Source of the DNA: an uncultured Pelagibacteraceae bacterium | GTDB lineage: Bacteria > Pseudomonadota > Alphaproteobacteria > Pelagibacterales > Pelagibacteraceae | Direction of reading: 5' to 3' | Length of the DNA stretch: 48,909 nt | Assembly: GCA_902554335.1 (NCBI GenBank) | Contig: CACDOD010000008.1 | Span: 1-48,909 of the forward strand | Shown here: piece after piece, positions 1 through 8,538 of the stretch | How the letters are laid out: every line of letters starts with the position of its first letter | Position numbering within the stretch: the first letter of the stretch is position 1 | The notes under the pieces: model-generated | The model's input: the letters and a program-made list of their open reading frames with translations, nothing else | Database searches by the model: none | Told to the model about the DNA's origin: nothing | Program-made: the position numbers and the translations under genes

Positions 1-515
1 AAAGTTTGAGAGCAATTCCTTGGGTTTTTGCCTGGACACAAATTAGACTAATGCTACCAGCTTGGCTTGGTAGCGCTGAAGCTCTTAGATATTCGTATAT
101 TAAAAAATTTAGAAAAACTTTATTTGATATGGAAAAGAATTGGCCTTTTTTTAATTCAATGCTTGATATTTTAGATATGGTTATTTCTAAAGTTGATCCA
201 AATATATCTAAAATTTATGAACAGTATTTGGCCGATGAAAACTTAAAAAGGGTTGGTAAAAAATTAAGGTTCCAATTTGAACAGATTAAAAGATTAAATA
301 CAAATATTACACCTAAAGAAATTCTAAATAGTAGAAAAAAATATAGGACATCGGTTATTGTACGAAATATATATTCCGAAGTATTAAATGTAATACAACC
401 AATTGTCATAAAAAAATTAAAAGAGAAAAAAAAATCAAAAAATAAAAAATATTTAAATGATGCATTAATGACATCTATAGCTGGAATTTCTGCGGCAATG
501 AAAAATACTGGATGA
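1..515 (+). CDS. ppc: Phosphoenolpyruvate carboxylase, C-terminal fragment (5' end outside window)
   Basis: This is the last ~170 codons of PEP carboxylase, which makes oxaloacetate from PEP and bicarbonate to refill the TCA cycle. The frame is open to the left edge (codon phase 3-5, 6-8), so the gene starts outside the window. The visible part opens with the conserved RAIPWVFAWTQ and LPAWLG segments of the active-site domain and ends with the family's signature C-terminus, here SAAMKNTG (usually GMRNTG), which binds the allosteric/active-site region. The stop is one base before the ccdA ATG, so the two are probably co-transcribed. The TTG at 6 is an internal codon, not a start. Confidence 0.93.
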   Translation, partial: SLRAIPWVFAWTQIRLMLPAWLGSAEALRYSYIKKFRKTLFDMEKNWPFFNSMLDILDMVISKVDPNISKIYEQYLADENLKRVGKKLRFQFEQIKRLNTNITPKEILNSRKKYRTSVIVRNIYSEVLNVIQPIVIKKLKEKKKSKNKKYLNDALMTSIAGISAAMKNTG

Positions 516-516
516 T

Positions 517-1221
517 ATGACTGAATTACTAATAGCTTTTGGTGCAGGATTAATAAGTTTTTTATCACCATGTGTACTACCACTAATTCCTGGTTATGTT
601 TCATATATATCTGGAACTACATATAATGAACTTTTAGAAACAAAGGTTAAGCTTTCTCCATTAATATTTTTTACACTCGGTTTTTCAATTGTATTTATAC
701 TTTTTGGTGCAGCCGCTACATTTATTGGAAAGTTATTTTTAAGTTATTCAAACGAATTAAGAATAGGTGCAGGAATAATAATAATAATTTTTTCGTTACA
801 TATTTTAGGTTTTTTAAATTTGAAATTTTTTAATTATGAAAAAAGATTTCAAGTATCAAATAATAATGGTTTTTTGGGACCAATTTTATTAGGTATGGCT
901 TTTGGTTTTGGTTGGACACCGTGTATTGGACCAATTTTAGGTTCAATATTAGTTTTAGCAACTACAGAAGAATCTTTAATTAGAGGTATAATTTTATTAT
1001 GTTTTTATTCATTGGGTTTAGCTATTCCTTTTATTCTTTCAGGGGTATTGATTCAAAAATTTATAAGTATTTCAAATAAACTGAAATCAAAAATGAAATT
1101 AATTGTAAATATTAGCGGATATTTGCTTTTAGTAACTGGAGTTCTTATTTTAACAAATCAATTACAGGCATTAGGTTTTTATTTAATTGAATATTTTCCT
1201 ATTTTACAAAAACTTGGCTAA
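517..1221 (+). CDS. ccdA: CcdA-family thiol-disulfide transporter (cytochrome c biogenesis)
   Basis: A 234-residue inner-membrane protein with about six hydrophobic helices. CcdA carries reducing equivalents from cytoplasmic thioredoxin across the membrane to periplasmic thiol proteins such as those that keep apocytochrome c haem motifs reduced. The two redox cysteines are seen in LSPCVLPL (Cys19) and GWTPCIGP (Cys136), in the two halves of the protein, as in the CcdA/DsbD transmembrane domain. No periplasmic DsbD-type domains are fused to it. It begins one base after the ppc stop. The cytochrome c' and b561 genes near 43 kb are possible downstream beneficiaries, which is inference only. Confidence 0.95.
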   Translation: MTELLIAFGAGLISFLSPCVLPLIPGYVSYISGTTYNELLETKVKLSPLIFFTLGFSIVFILFGAAATFIGKLFLSYSNELRIGAGIIIIIFSLHILGFLNLKFFNYEKRFQVSNNNGFLGPILLGMAFGFGWTPCIGPILGSILVLATTEESLIRGIILLCFYSLGLAIPFILSGVLIQKFISISNKLKSKMKLIVNISGYLLLVTGVLILTNQLQALGFYLIEYFPILQKLG

Positions 1222-1236
1222 GAGTTATAATTAAAA

Positions 1237-2256
1237 ATGTCCTTAAGCTATTTAATTGGTCAGTCAACAAAGTTTGTTTGGTATTCTACACATTATTTAA
1301 TTTCATTTAAATACGCAACACCAATCAAAATTGATCGCCAAAATCCTCCACCTTTTTTTAAAAAGATGCCATCAGGTAAAAAATTATTCTATGAAATGTT
1401 AAAATTATTTAATGAAGAAAGAAAATATATAAATCAAAATAAGTATAAAATTCCAAAAACTAATGTGTATGATTTTGCAAATATAGTTAAAGGGAGTTTT
1501 AATTTTTTTATAGATCTTCCTAAAATCGACAAAAGAAGAACTGAAAAAAAATTTAATGATTTAAATGAAAAAAATGAAGATCTACCAAAATACTTTTTAA
1601 GAAATTTTCATTACCAAACTGATGGATATCTTAGTGAAAATTCAGCTAATTTGTATGAATTTCAGGTAGAAACATTATTTTCTGGTTCAGCAGCTACGAT
1701 GAGAAGATTCTCTTTATTACCTATAATTGAATATTTAAATGCCAGGGATCCAAACCTTAGTTTCTTAGATATCGGAACAGGCTCAGGCGAGTTTATAAAA
1801 ACGATAAAGTATAATTTTCCAAAATTAAATATTACTTGTTCAGATATTTCTAAAGCATATTTAGAAGTTGCAAAAAAAAAATTAAAAAAATTTACAGATA
1901 TAAATTTCAAAAATTGCAAAGGAGAGGATTTACCATTTGAAAATGAATCTTTTGATATTATAAATTCAGTTTACTTATTTCATGAGGTTCCATCTGCTAT
2001 AAGATCAAAGATTTTTTCTGAAATATCTAGAGTACTTAAAAAAGACGGAGTTTTCATTTTAACAGACTCACTTCAGCTTGGAGATAATTATATTCTTGAT
2101 CCATTACTGGAATTTTTTCCATATTCAACACATGAACCTTATTATTCAAAATATATAAGAGAAGACTTGGTGAATAATGCTGAAAAGTTTGGTTTAAAAA
2201 TGTATTACTCTAAGAACGCTTATCTTTCAAAAACTTTAGCTTTTAAGAAAATATAA
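1237..2256 (+). CDS. Class I SAM-dependent methyltransferase
   Basis: 339 residues. The C-terminal half is a Rossmann-type methyltransferase: motif I FLDIGTGSGEF at about 176-186 binds SAM, an acidic residue follows in CSDIS (about 203), and the GEDLPFENESFD stretch (about 229-240) matches the motif II/III region. The N-terminal 150 residues form an alpha-helical lead-in whose YLSENSANLYEFQVETLFSG stretch I associate with a group of uncharacterised alphaproteobacterial methyltransferases. The substrate is not evident. It starts 15 bases after ccdA and ends 7 bases before the convergent dioxygenase gene, with no visible terminator between them. Confidence 0.88.
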   Translation: MSLSYLIGQSTKFVWYSTHYLISFKYATPIKIDRQNPPPFFKKMPSGKKLFYEMLKLFNEERKYINQNKYKIPKTNVYDFANIVKGSFNFFIDLPKIDKRRTEKKFNDLNEKNEDLPKYFLRNFHYQTDGYLSENSANLYEFQVETLFSGSAATMRRFSLLPIIEYLNARDPNLSFLDIGTGSGEFIKTIKYNFPKLNITCSDISKAYLEVAKKKLKKFTDINFKNCKGEDLPFENESFDIINSVYLFHEVPSAIRSKIFSEISRVLKKDGVFILTDSLQLGDNYILDPLLEFFPYSTHEPYYSKYIREDLVNNAEKFGLKMYYSKNAYLSKTLAFKKI

Positions 2257-2263
2257 ATTATAT

Positions 2264-3376
2264 TTAATTTATTCCAAACTTTCTTTTTAGATGTCTTAAT
2301 TTACCTTCAGTACTATCAAAATCTAGATAACACCCTTGTAAAAACCTTCTTCCTTCATTGGGATTAAATGCTGTTCTTCCATGTAATAATCTATGATTAT
2401 CCATCATCATTAGATCACCAGGCATCAACCTAAATTCTATTCTGTATTTATCTGAATTATATAAGTCAGATAAATATTTCCTTGCCTCATAATAAAGTTC
2501 TAATTCTTTTTTTTCTAAAATTGGAACATAGTCTAAACGTGTACTAAATCTTACACTTTTAAATTTTTTATTTTGGTCAAGGTGAATTAGTTCTGACCAG
2601 CTTTCTAAAACAACATCTTTATCAATAAATCTAAATCGTACTTTTACAGATGAAAGAATATCGTAATATTCTGGTTTTACTTTCTTAAGCATTTCAGAAA
2701 CTGTATATCCGTCAACTAATGTTGAATAACCACCGCTTACTTCGTTTACAATACAATGAAGAATTTGAATACATGGAGGAAGAGGATTTCTATATGGGTT
2801 ATCAGTATGGGGCGTTAAATGAAGACCTGTATATGCCAAATCATTTGGATTAGGTTTTGATTTTACATCAAAATGTTCTCCAAAATTTGTTCTCTTTACA
2901 CTTCCTATAGAATTTCCAAATTGAATTAAAAAATTATTTTTCGTTGGAATATTTTTTATTATTACAAAACCATATTTATAAAATGAAATAAGCATTTCAT
3001 ACATTTCTTTAGTATCAAAAAATCCATCTTTATATTCGAAATTTTTTATATTTTTGAGATTGCAATCCCATTGAACTTTTTCTATTGAGTCTAATTCATT
3101 ATCAATACCAGAAAATTCAGACGACAATTTTTTAATCTCATATTTCGAGCTAATACCGTCATTAAATTTAACATTTAAATATTCTCCATCTATCTTAGCT
3201 TCATCAATATCAATTTTAAAATTCATAGTTGCAGGGTCAAATAATCTTTGTTGTGTTCCTGGATCCAAATGTTCGCTTTCGCTAACTCTTTCTCTTAACC
3301 AAAACGGATGAATTTCTTTTTTTGATCCATCAGTATCTAAGATAACTTTTTTATTATTTATGAGTTCAATTTTCAT
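2264..3376 (-). CDS. Gamma-butyrobetaine dioxygenase-like Fe(II)/2-oxoglutarate oxygenase
   Basis: 370 residues with the two-part layout of gamma-butyrobetaine/trimethyllysine hydroxylases: an N-terminal DUF971-like beta domain (about 1-110) and a TauD/TfdA-type jelly roll. The iron facial triad is visible as H190-T-D192 in TPHTDNPYRNP and H332 in RLLHGRTAF, with arginines at 334 and 343-344 placed to bind 2-oxoglutarate. The family hydroxylates small quaternary amines (gamma-butyrobetaine to carnitine) or related compounds. Odd point: the N-terminal WLRER segment lacks the cysteines that bind structural zinc in BBOX1-type proteins. A marine methylated amine or carnitine-like substrate is plausible but unproven. 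Divergent from the phosphatase gene at 3441. Confidence 0.85.
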   Translation of the reverse strand: MKIELINNKKVILDTDGSKKEIHPFWLRERVSESEHLDPGTQQRLFDPATMNFKIDIDEAKIDGEYLNVKFNDGISSKYEIKKLSSEFSGIDNELDSIEKVQWDCNLKNIKNFEYKDGFFDTKEMYEMLISFYKYGFVIIKNIPTKNNFLIQFGNSIGSVKRTNFGEHFDVKSKPNPNDLAYTGLHLTPHTDNPYRNPLPPCIQILHCIVNEVSGGYSTLVDGYTVSEMLKKVKPEYYDILSSVKVRFRFIDKDVVLESWSELIHLDQNKKFKSVRFSTRLDYVPILEKKELELYYEARKYLSDLYNSDKYRIEFRLMPGDLMMMDNHRLLHGRTAFNPNEGRRFLQGCYLDFDSTEGKLRHLKRKFGIN

Positions 3377-3440
3377 TTAAGTCCAAGGATTATTTAAAAT
3401 TTTGCTTTAATCAAGATAAATTAAATAGTAAGAAGTAAAA

Positions 3441-4238
3441 ATGGACTCTAAAAGTTATCAAACATACTCAAATTTTTTGAAATCGTTATCATTCAAATTA
3501 ACAAGATTTTACCACAAAAAATTAGATAAAAACTTTGTTGTTTATAATAAGCTTAAAGGCAAAGGATATGACCCAGTAACAACATCTGACAAAGCTTTCG
3601 AAAAATTCATTAGAAAAGAAATAAAAAAAAGATTTCCGACTCACCAGATTATTGGTGAAGAGTTTGGCAAAAGTAAAAATAAAAGTAAATTTTCATGGAT
3701 CATTGATCCGATTGATGGCACGAGATCTTACGTTTCAGGTAATCCAACATGGAGTAATTTGATTTCACTAAATTATAATAGAAGTCCAGTTATTGGTCTG
3801 GCAAATTTTCCTAAATTAAAAAAATTTTATATAAATATAAATAAAACTACTGCCTATGTTTATGAAAATAAAAAAAAAAGAAGACTAAAAGTAAACAAAA
3901 AAATTAATTTCAAAAATATAAAACTTGCTGCAGCCTTTCATGGATGGCTACCAATACAAAAACAATTAAAAATTAAAAAATTTCTAAGTAAAATACAATT
4001 TCCATGCTTTGATGCATTAACATATGCTCAGCTTGCTGAAGGAAGAATTGATGTCGTTGTTCAATGCGCAAATAAAATTTGGGATATTCATCCTTTAATA
4101 CCAATTATTAATGCAGCAGGGGGAATCGTTACGACTTGGGATAATAAAAATCCGGTATTAGCTGGGAATATCGTAGTCTCAAATAATAAAGTTAATCATT
4201 TAAAAATTCTGAAGCTTCTTAAACCAGCTTTAAAATGA
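3441..4238 (+). CDS. hisN: Inositol-monophosphatase-family phosphatase, probably histidinol-phosphatase (HisN-like)
   Basis: 265 residues with all metal-binding landmarks of the IMPase fold: GEEFG (Glu73-Glu74), the DPIDGTRS motif (Asp89, Asp92, Gly93, Thr94) and the C-terminal WDIHPLIPIINAAGG helix carrying the last metal aspartate. The family removes phosphate from inositol phosphate, histidinol phosphate, PAP or fructose bisphosphate. The DPIDGTRSYVSG variant followed by WSNLISL fits the HisN group that supplies the histidinol-phosphatase step of histidine synthesis in many alphaproteobacteria, so I favour that. CysQ or SuhB-like function cannot be excluded. Its stop overlaps the next gene's start by 4 bases (ATGA), implying translational coupling. 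Confidence 0.82.
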   Translation: MDSKSYQTYSNFLKSLSFKLTRFYHKKLDKNFVVYNKLKGKGYDPVTTSDKAFEKFIRKEIKKRFPTHQIIGEEFGKSKNKSKFSWIIDPIDGTRSYVSGNPTWSNLISLNYNRSPVIGLANFPKLKKFYININKTTAYVYENKKKRRLKVNKKINFKNIKLAAAFHGWLPIQKQLKIKKFLSKIQFPCFDALTYAQLAEGRIDVVVQCANKIWDIHPLIPIINAAGGIVTTWDNKNPVLAGNIVVSNNKVNHLKILKLLKPALK

Positions 4239-4960
4239 AAAACGCAATAGTTTTACAACATATCAAAATTGAAGATCCAGGCTATATAAAAGATTTGATG
4301 ATTAAAGATAAAGTAAATTTAACCACTATAGAATTAGATGAAGGAGAAAAAATCCCTAAAAATCTTAATAACTTTGACGCAATGCTTTGTATGGGCGGTC
4401 CAATGGATACTTGGATGGAAAAAGATTATCCATGGTTAATAGAAGAAAAAAAAAGAATAAAAGAATTTGTCGTAGAATTAAAAAAACCATATTTAGGTTT
4501 CTGTTTAGGTTGTCAATTACTAGGGGAAGTTGTTGGTGGCCAAGTTACAAGATCTGAACCATCAGAGATAGGAATTTTAGATATAGAATTTATTGAAAAT
4601 AAAAATAAGGATAATTTATTTTCTTCATTCCCTAATCAAATAAAATCACTCCAGTGGCATTCTTATGAAGTACAAAATTTAGAAAATAATAAAGATGTTA
4701 CATTAATAGCATCTTCAGCTGTCACTAAATACCAAATTTTTAAATATCAAAATCATGCTTATGGGATTCAATTTCATATAGAAATAAAAGATACAACTGT
4801 AAATGAATGGGGTTGTGTGCCAGAGTACAAGTCTGCATTGGAAAAACAACTTGGATCTGGAGCTCTTGATAAATTTGATAAGGCTGCTAAAGAAAATATG
4901 GCAGATATGAATAGATATTCACAGATTTTGTACGAAAATTTCAAAGAACTAGCTAAATAA
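4235..4960 (+). CDS. Class I glutamine amidotransferase domain protein
   Basis: 241 residues, a stand-alone glutaminase domain of the GATase-1 fold. The catalytic triad is visible: nucleophile Cys90 in GFCLGCQLLG, His181 and Glu183 in GIQFHIEI. The oxyanion Gly-Gly pair is in CMGGPMD near 53-58, and LQWHSYEV is the conserved strand typical of the GuaA-type glutaminase. No synthetase domain is attached, so the acceptor of the ammonia is unknown; the group is often annotated simply as a GMP-synthase-like amidotransferase. ATGA overlap with the upstream phosphatase suggests a shared role, but nothing in the sequence names it. Confidence 0.88.
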   Translation: MKNAIVLQHIKIEDPGYIKDLMIKDKVNLTTIELDEGEKIPKNLNNFDAMLCMGGPMDTWMEKDYPWLIEEKKRIKEFVVELKKPYLGFCLGCQLLGEVVGGQVTRSEPSEIGILDIEFIENKNKDNLFSSFPNQIKSLQWHSYEVQNLENNKDVTLIASSAVTKYQIFKYQNHAYGIQFHIEIKDTTVNEWGCVPEYKSALEKQLGSGALDKFDKAAKENMADMNRYSQILYENFKELAK

Positions 4961-4971
4961 ATCACCTTTCC

Positions 4972-5002
4972 TTTTCAAATAATTCTAAATACAATTTGAA
5001 AA
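4972..5002 (+). promoter_or_regulatory. AU-rich hairpin in the leader of the dipeptide transporter operon
   Basis: TTTTCAAAT (4972-4980) and ATTTGAAAA (4994-5002) form a perfect 9-bp inverted repeat with a 13-base loop, 10 bases before the ribosome binding site GGAGGGG of the binding-protein gene. It has no GC core and is therefore weak as a terminator. It may be the end of the upstream transcript, an operator, or chance in AT-rich DNA. Confidence 0.3.
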
Positions 5003-5021
5003 AAAAATATTGGAGGGGAAT

Positions 5022-6581
5022 ATGAATTTTAGATCTTTATCAAAAATTCTTTTGGCTATTTTTTTAATTTTTGCATCAAATTCTTCATTTGCAAAAACAA
5101 TCAAATGGTCAATGCAAGGAGATAGTTTAACACTTGATCCTCATGCACAAAACGAAGGTCCTACAACTCAGGTATCAAGACAAGTTTATGAAGCACTTGT
5201 TACTAGAGGATTAGATATGTCAATTGGACCTCAATTAGCAACTAAATGGAAAGCTGTTGATCCAAATACTTGGTACTTTTTCTTAAGAGAAGATGTCAAA
5301 TTTTCTAACGGTCAACAAATGACCTCTGAAGATGTTGTGTTTAGTATTTTAAGAGCAAAACAACCAACATCTGATTTTAAAGAGTATATAAGTACTATTT
5401 CATCAGTAAAAGCTATTGATAAATACACCATACAAATCAAAACAAGTAAACCAAACCCAATTCTTTTGAACCAACTATCAAATATTTTTGTAATGTCTAA
5501 AGAATGGTCGACTAAGAATTTCGCAGTTGTTCCTCAAAATTGGGACGCTGGACAAGAAACTTTTTCAGCAGTAAATGCAATGGGAACAGGTCCATTTAAA
5601 ATCACTTTAAGAGAACCAAACACTAAAACGGTTTTTAAAAAAAATAGTAAATGGTGGGGCGATGTAGAGCATAACATTACCGAAATACAATTGCTTCCAA
5701 TTAAGAATGCTGCAACAAGAGTTGCTGCTTTGCTATCTGGAGAAATTGATATTGTTACAGATGCTCCTGTGCAAGACTTAAATAGAATATCTTCTTCTGC
5801 TGGTCATAAAGTTGAAAGCACTCCACAAATGAGAACAATTTTTCTTGGAATGGATCAAGCTGCAGATCAGTTAAGATCTGGAAATACTGGCGATAATCCA
5901 TTTAAGAAAAAAGAAGTAAGACAAGCTCTTTACCAAGCTATAGATATTGAGGCTATAAAGAAAAAAGTTATGAGAGGTTTAAGTGAACCTGCGGGAATAA
6001 TAACTTTTCCAGGAGTGACTGGTTATACAAAAGCACTTGATAAACGACTTCCATATGATGTCGATGCTGCAAAAAAATTATTAACAGATGCAGGTTATCC
6101 AGATGGTTTTGAAGTTGAGCTAAGATGTCCAAATGACAGATATGTAAATGACGAAGCAATCTGTACTGCTGTAGTTGGTATGTTAGGAAAAATAGGTGTT
6201 AAAGTTAATCTATTTGCTCAAACAAAAAGTAAACACTTTAAAGAACTTAAAGACGACCAAGGTGATTTTTACATGCTAGGTTGGGGTGTTCCTACTTTAG
6301 ACAGTCACTATGTTTTCCATTACTTATACGAATCTGGAGCTAGCTGGAATAAAGTTAACTTTAGTAACGCAGATGTTGACGCCGCTATAAGAGTTATGGA
6401 AGGTGAGGTCGATCTAGATAAGAGAAATGCTGCAATTGCAAAAGCTTGGGAAATTGTAAAAGATGATATTTCATATCTTCCTTTACACCACCAAGTAATT
6501 TCTTGGGCATCTAAATCAAATATAGATGTTCCTATTAGACCTAATAATGAACCATTATTTAGGTTTTCTAGAGTAAATTAA
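5022..6581 (+). CDS. Dipeptide/oligopeptide ABC transporter substrate-binding protein (SBP_bac_5, DppA-like)
   Basis: 519 residues, periplasmic. The N-terminus is a clear Sec signal peptide (positive start, hydrophobic LLAIFLIFASNSS core, cleavage near SFAK). The mature protein starts with IKWSMQGDSLTLDPHAQNEG, the classic opening of family-5 binding proteins, and has the FKEYISTI..YTIQIKT and GTGPFK motifs typical of DppA/OppA/NikA. An in-frame TTG lies at 5010, but I place the start at the ATG at 5022 because the strong Shine-Dalgarno GGAGGGG (5012-5018) immediately precedes it. It is the first gene of a five-gene transporter unit and is separated from the permeases by a hairpin. Likely cargo is small peptides, but opines or glutathione-like compounds are possible. 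Confidence 0.93.
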   Translation: MNFRSLSKILLAIFLIFASNSSFAKTIKWSMQGDSLTLDPHAQNEGPTTQVSRQVYEALVTRGLDMSIGPQLATKWKAVDPNTWYFFLREDVKFSNGQQMTSEDVVFSILRAKQPTSDFKEYISTISSVKAIDKYTIQIKTSKPNPILLNQLSNIFVMSKEWSTKNFAVVPQNWDAGQETFSAVNAMGTGPFKITLREPNTKTVFKKNSKWWGDVEHNITEIQLLPIKNAATRVAALLSGEIDIVTDAPVQDLNRISSSAGHKVESTPQMRTIFLGMDQAADQLRSGNTGDNPFKKKEVRQALYQAIDIEAIKKKVMRGLSEPAGIITFPGVTGYTKALDKRLPYDVDAAKKLLTDAGYPDGFEVELRCPNDRYVNDEAICTAVVGMLGKIGVKVNLFAQTKSKHFKELKDDQGDFYMLGWGVPTLDSHYVFHYLYESGASWNKVNFSNADVDAAIRVMEGEVDLDKRNAAIAKAWEIVKDDISYLPLHHQVISWASKSNIDVPIRPNNEPLFRFSRVN

Positions 6582-6592
6582 ATATAAAATTT

Positions 6593-6617
6593 ACAAGCCC
6601 TTTTTAAAAGGGCTTGT
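6593..6617 (+). promoter_or_regulatory. Intra-operon hairpin between binding protein and permease genes
   Basis: ACAAGCCC (6593-6600) pairs perfectly with GGGCTTGT (6610-6617), and the T/A bases between extend the stem to 12 bp. There is no downstream U-run, so it looks more like a 3'-end stabiliser or processing barrier for the binding-protein mRNA than a strong terminator. The permease gene starts 18 bases further on. Confidence 0.75.
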
Positions 6618-6635
6618 AACTTAAGTTTTCATAAA

Positions 6636-7619
6636 TTGATTAAATATTTTTTCAAACGTCTGTTCCAGTCAGCAGTGGTTATGTTGATCGTTGCATTTGT
6701 TTCGTTTTCATTGTTTAATTTTGTTGGAGATCCAATTAATAATATGGTTGGAGAAGAGACCTCTGACGAAGAAAGATCTCAATTAAGAGAGTCATTAGGT
6801 TTAAATGATCCAGTTCATGTACAATTTTCAAGATTTATAGTAAATGCCTCGCAAGGAGAGTTTGGAATATCTTATCAACTTAGAAGACCCGTTTCAGAAT
6901 TAATTACCGAAAGATTACCAGCTACAATTGAGTTAGTTTTGATTTCAGCTTTAATCGCTCTTGTTTCAGGAACTTTACTTGGAGTTTACACGGGTATAAA
7001 TCGAAAAGGATTTTTAAGTGATGCTATATTAGCAATCTCTTTATTAGGAGTTTCACTTCCTACATTTGTAATTGGAATATTATTTATATATCTTTTTGCT
7101 GTCATACTTGGAGTTTTGCCATCTTTTGGAAGAGGCGAGGTTGTAGATCTTGGTTTTTGGTCCACAGGCTTCCTAACTATTACAGGATTGAAAGCAATTA
7201 TTTTGCCATCAGTCACTCTTAGCCTTTTTCAGATGACATACATTATAAGATTAGTCCGTGCAGAAATGATGGAAATACTACAAACTGATTATATTAAATT
7301 TGCTAAAGCTAGAGGTCTAAGTGAAAAAAGTATTTATTATAAACATGCTTTAAAAAATGGATTAATTCCAGTAATTACAATTGCAGGGATTAATATTGGT
7401 ACATTGATTGCATTTTCTATAATTACTGAAACTGTTTTTCAATGGCCAGGTATGGGATTTTTATTTATTCAAGCAGTCCAGTTTGTTGATATTCCAATAA
7501 TGTCGGCTTACCTTTTTTTTATTGCTTTTGTATTCGTAATGATAAATTTTATTGTTGATATCCTGTATTATTTTATTGATCCTCGTATCAGAGTAAAAGC
7601 GGAGGAAGCTAGTGGATAA
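6636..7619 (+). CDS. Dipeptide ABC transporter permease (DppB-like)
   Basis: 327 residues, inner-membrane permease with a TM helix at about 10-30 followed by the long periplasmic segment and five more helices, the DppB/OppB layout. The EAA loop that contacts the ATPase is seen in FAKARGLSEKSIYYKHALKNGLIP (about residues 225-248). The start is a TTG at 6636, giving the expected MIKYFFKRLFQ opening; no ATG lies nearby. The 3' end overlaps the next permease gene by 8 bases. Heterodimer partner is the gene at 7612. Confidence 0.93.
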   Translation: MIKYFFKRLFQSAVVMLIVAFVSFSLFNFVGDPINNMVGEETSDEERSQLRESLGLNDPVHVQFSRFIVNASQGEFGISYQLRRPVSELITERLPATIELVLISALIALVSGTLLGVYTGINRKGFLSDAILAISLLGVSLPTFVIGILFIYLFAVILGVLPSFGRGEVVDLGFWSTGFLTITGLKAIILPSVTLSLFQMTYIIRLVRAEMMEILQTDYIKFAKARGLSEKSIYYKHALKNGLIPVITIAGINIGTLIAFSIITETVFQWPGMGFLFIQAVQFVDIPIMSAYLFFIAFVFVMINFIVDILYYFIDPRIRVKAEEASG

Positions 7620-8538
7620 CAATAATTCAAATTTATTAAACAGAATTAGAAATAGTGATGTTTATTTTAGTTTTAAAAAGTCACCAACAGCTATTATTTC
7701 TTCGATTATACTCACCATAATATTCTTTTGCTCATTTTTTGTAGAGCTCGTAGTTCCTTATAATCCTTTTGACCCATCTTCATTATCTTTAATGGAGGCA
7801 TTTACTCCTCCATCATGGACAGAGGATGGTCTTCCTAAATTTATACTTGGAACAGACGGTCAAGGTAGAGATATGCTATCAACAATTCTTTATGGATCGA
7901 GAATTTCGTTAATTGTAGGTTTTTCTGCAATCATATTTAGTCTAATTTTAGGAGTAGGTCTGGGTTTAACAGCTGGATATTTTGGTGGTAAATATGAAAT
8001 GTTTGTTATGAGACTAACAGATGTTCAGTTAACAGTTCCAAGTATTTTAATGGCTTTACTTGTTGATGGAATTGCAAGAGGAATAATTTCAAGAGAAATG
8101 CATGATGAGATGGCAATTTATGTTTTGATTTTTGCAATTGGAATTTCAGAATGGCCTCAGTTTGCAAGAGTTTCAAGAGCAGCAACCCTTGTTGAAAAAA
8201 ATAAAGATTATGTTTCTGCATCAACTATTATTGGAGTTTCAAATTTAGTTGTTATGTTCAAGCATATTTTACCAAATATAATGAGACCGATTTTAGTAAT
8301 TGGAACAATTGGGCTTGCATTAGCAATTTTAGCTGAGGCAACTCTTAGTTTTCTTGGGGTAGGTGTGCCTCCAACTACACCATCACTTGGAACATTGATA
8401 AGATTAGGTAACGATTTTTTATTTTCAGGCGAATGGTGGATAACTTTTTTTCCTGCAATCTTTTTAGTATTATTAGCCTTTTCAATTAATCTTTTAGGAG
8501 ATTGGATGAGAGATACTCTAAATCCAAAATTAAACTAA
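7612..8538 (+). CDS. Dipeptide ABC transporter permease (DppC-like)
   Basis: 308 residues with the DppC/OppC N-terminal feature (short cytoplasmic segment, first TM at about 28-50, then a periplasmic stretch containing the ILGTDGQGRDMLSTILYGSRISL signature near 77-100). Its EAA loop is around SASTIIGVSNLVVMFKHILPN. It starts at a GTG (7612) inside the end of the previous gene, preceded by GCGGAGGA as ribosome binding site, and its TAA overlaps the next ATG by one base. Translational coupling throughout this operon is therefore very tight. Confidence 0.93.
   Translation: MDNNNSNLLNRIRNSDVYFSFKKSPTAIISSIILTIIFFCSFFVELVVPYNPFDPSSLSLMEAFTPPSWTEDGLPKFILGTDGQGRDMLSTILYGSRISLIVGFSAIIFSLILGVGLGLTAGYFGGKYEMFVMRLTDVQLTVPSILMALLVDGIARGIISREMHDEMAIYVLIFAIGISEWPQFARVSRAATLVEKNKDYVSASTIIGVSNLVVMFKHILPNIMRPILVIGTIGLALAILAEATLSFLGVGVPPTTPSLGTLIRLGNDFLFSGEWWITFFPAIFLVLLAFSINLLGDWMRDTLNPKLN

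Noticed and set aside
215-604. 129-codon minus-strand open frame across ppc and ccdA
   Set aside because: Antisense shadow in AT-rich DNA: hydrophobic low-complexity reading and no ribosome binding site, and it covers two well-supported genes on the plus strand.
8006-8224. 72-codon minus-strand open frame inside the DppC-like permease
   Set aside because: Antisense shadow with leucine-rich composition and no start signals.
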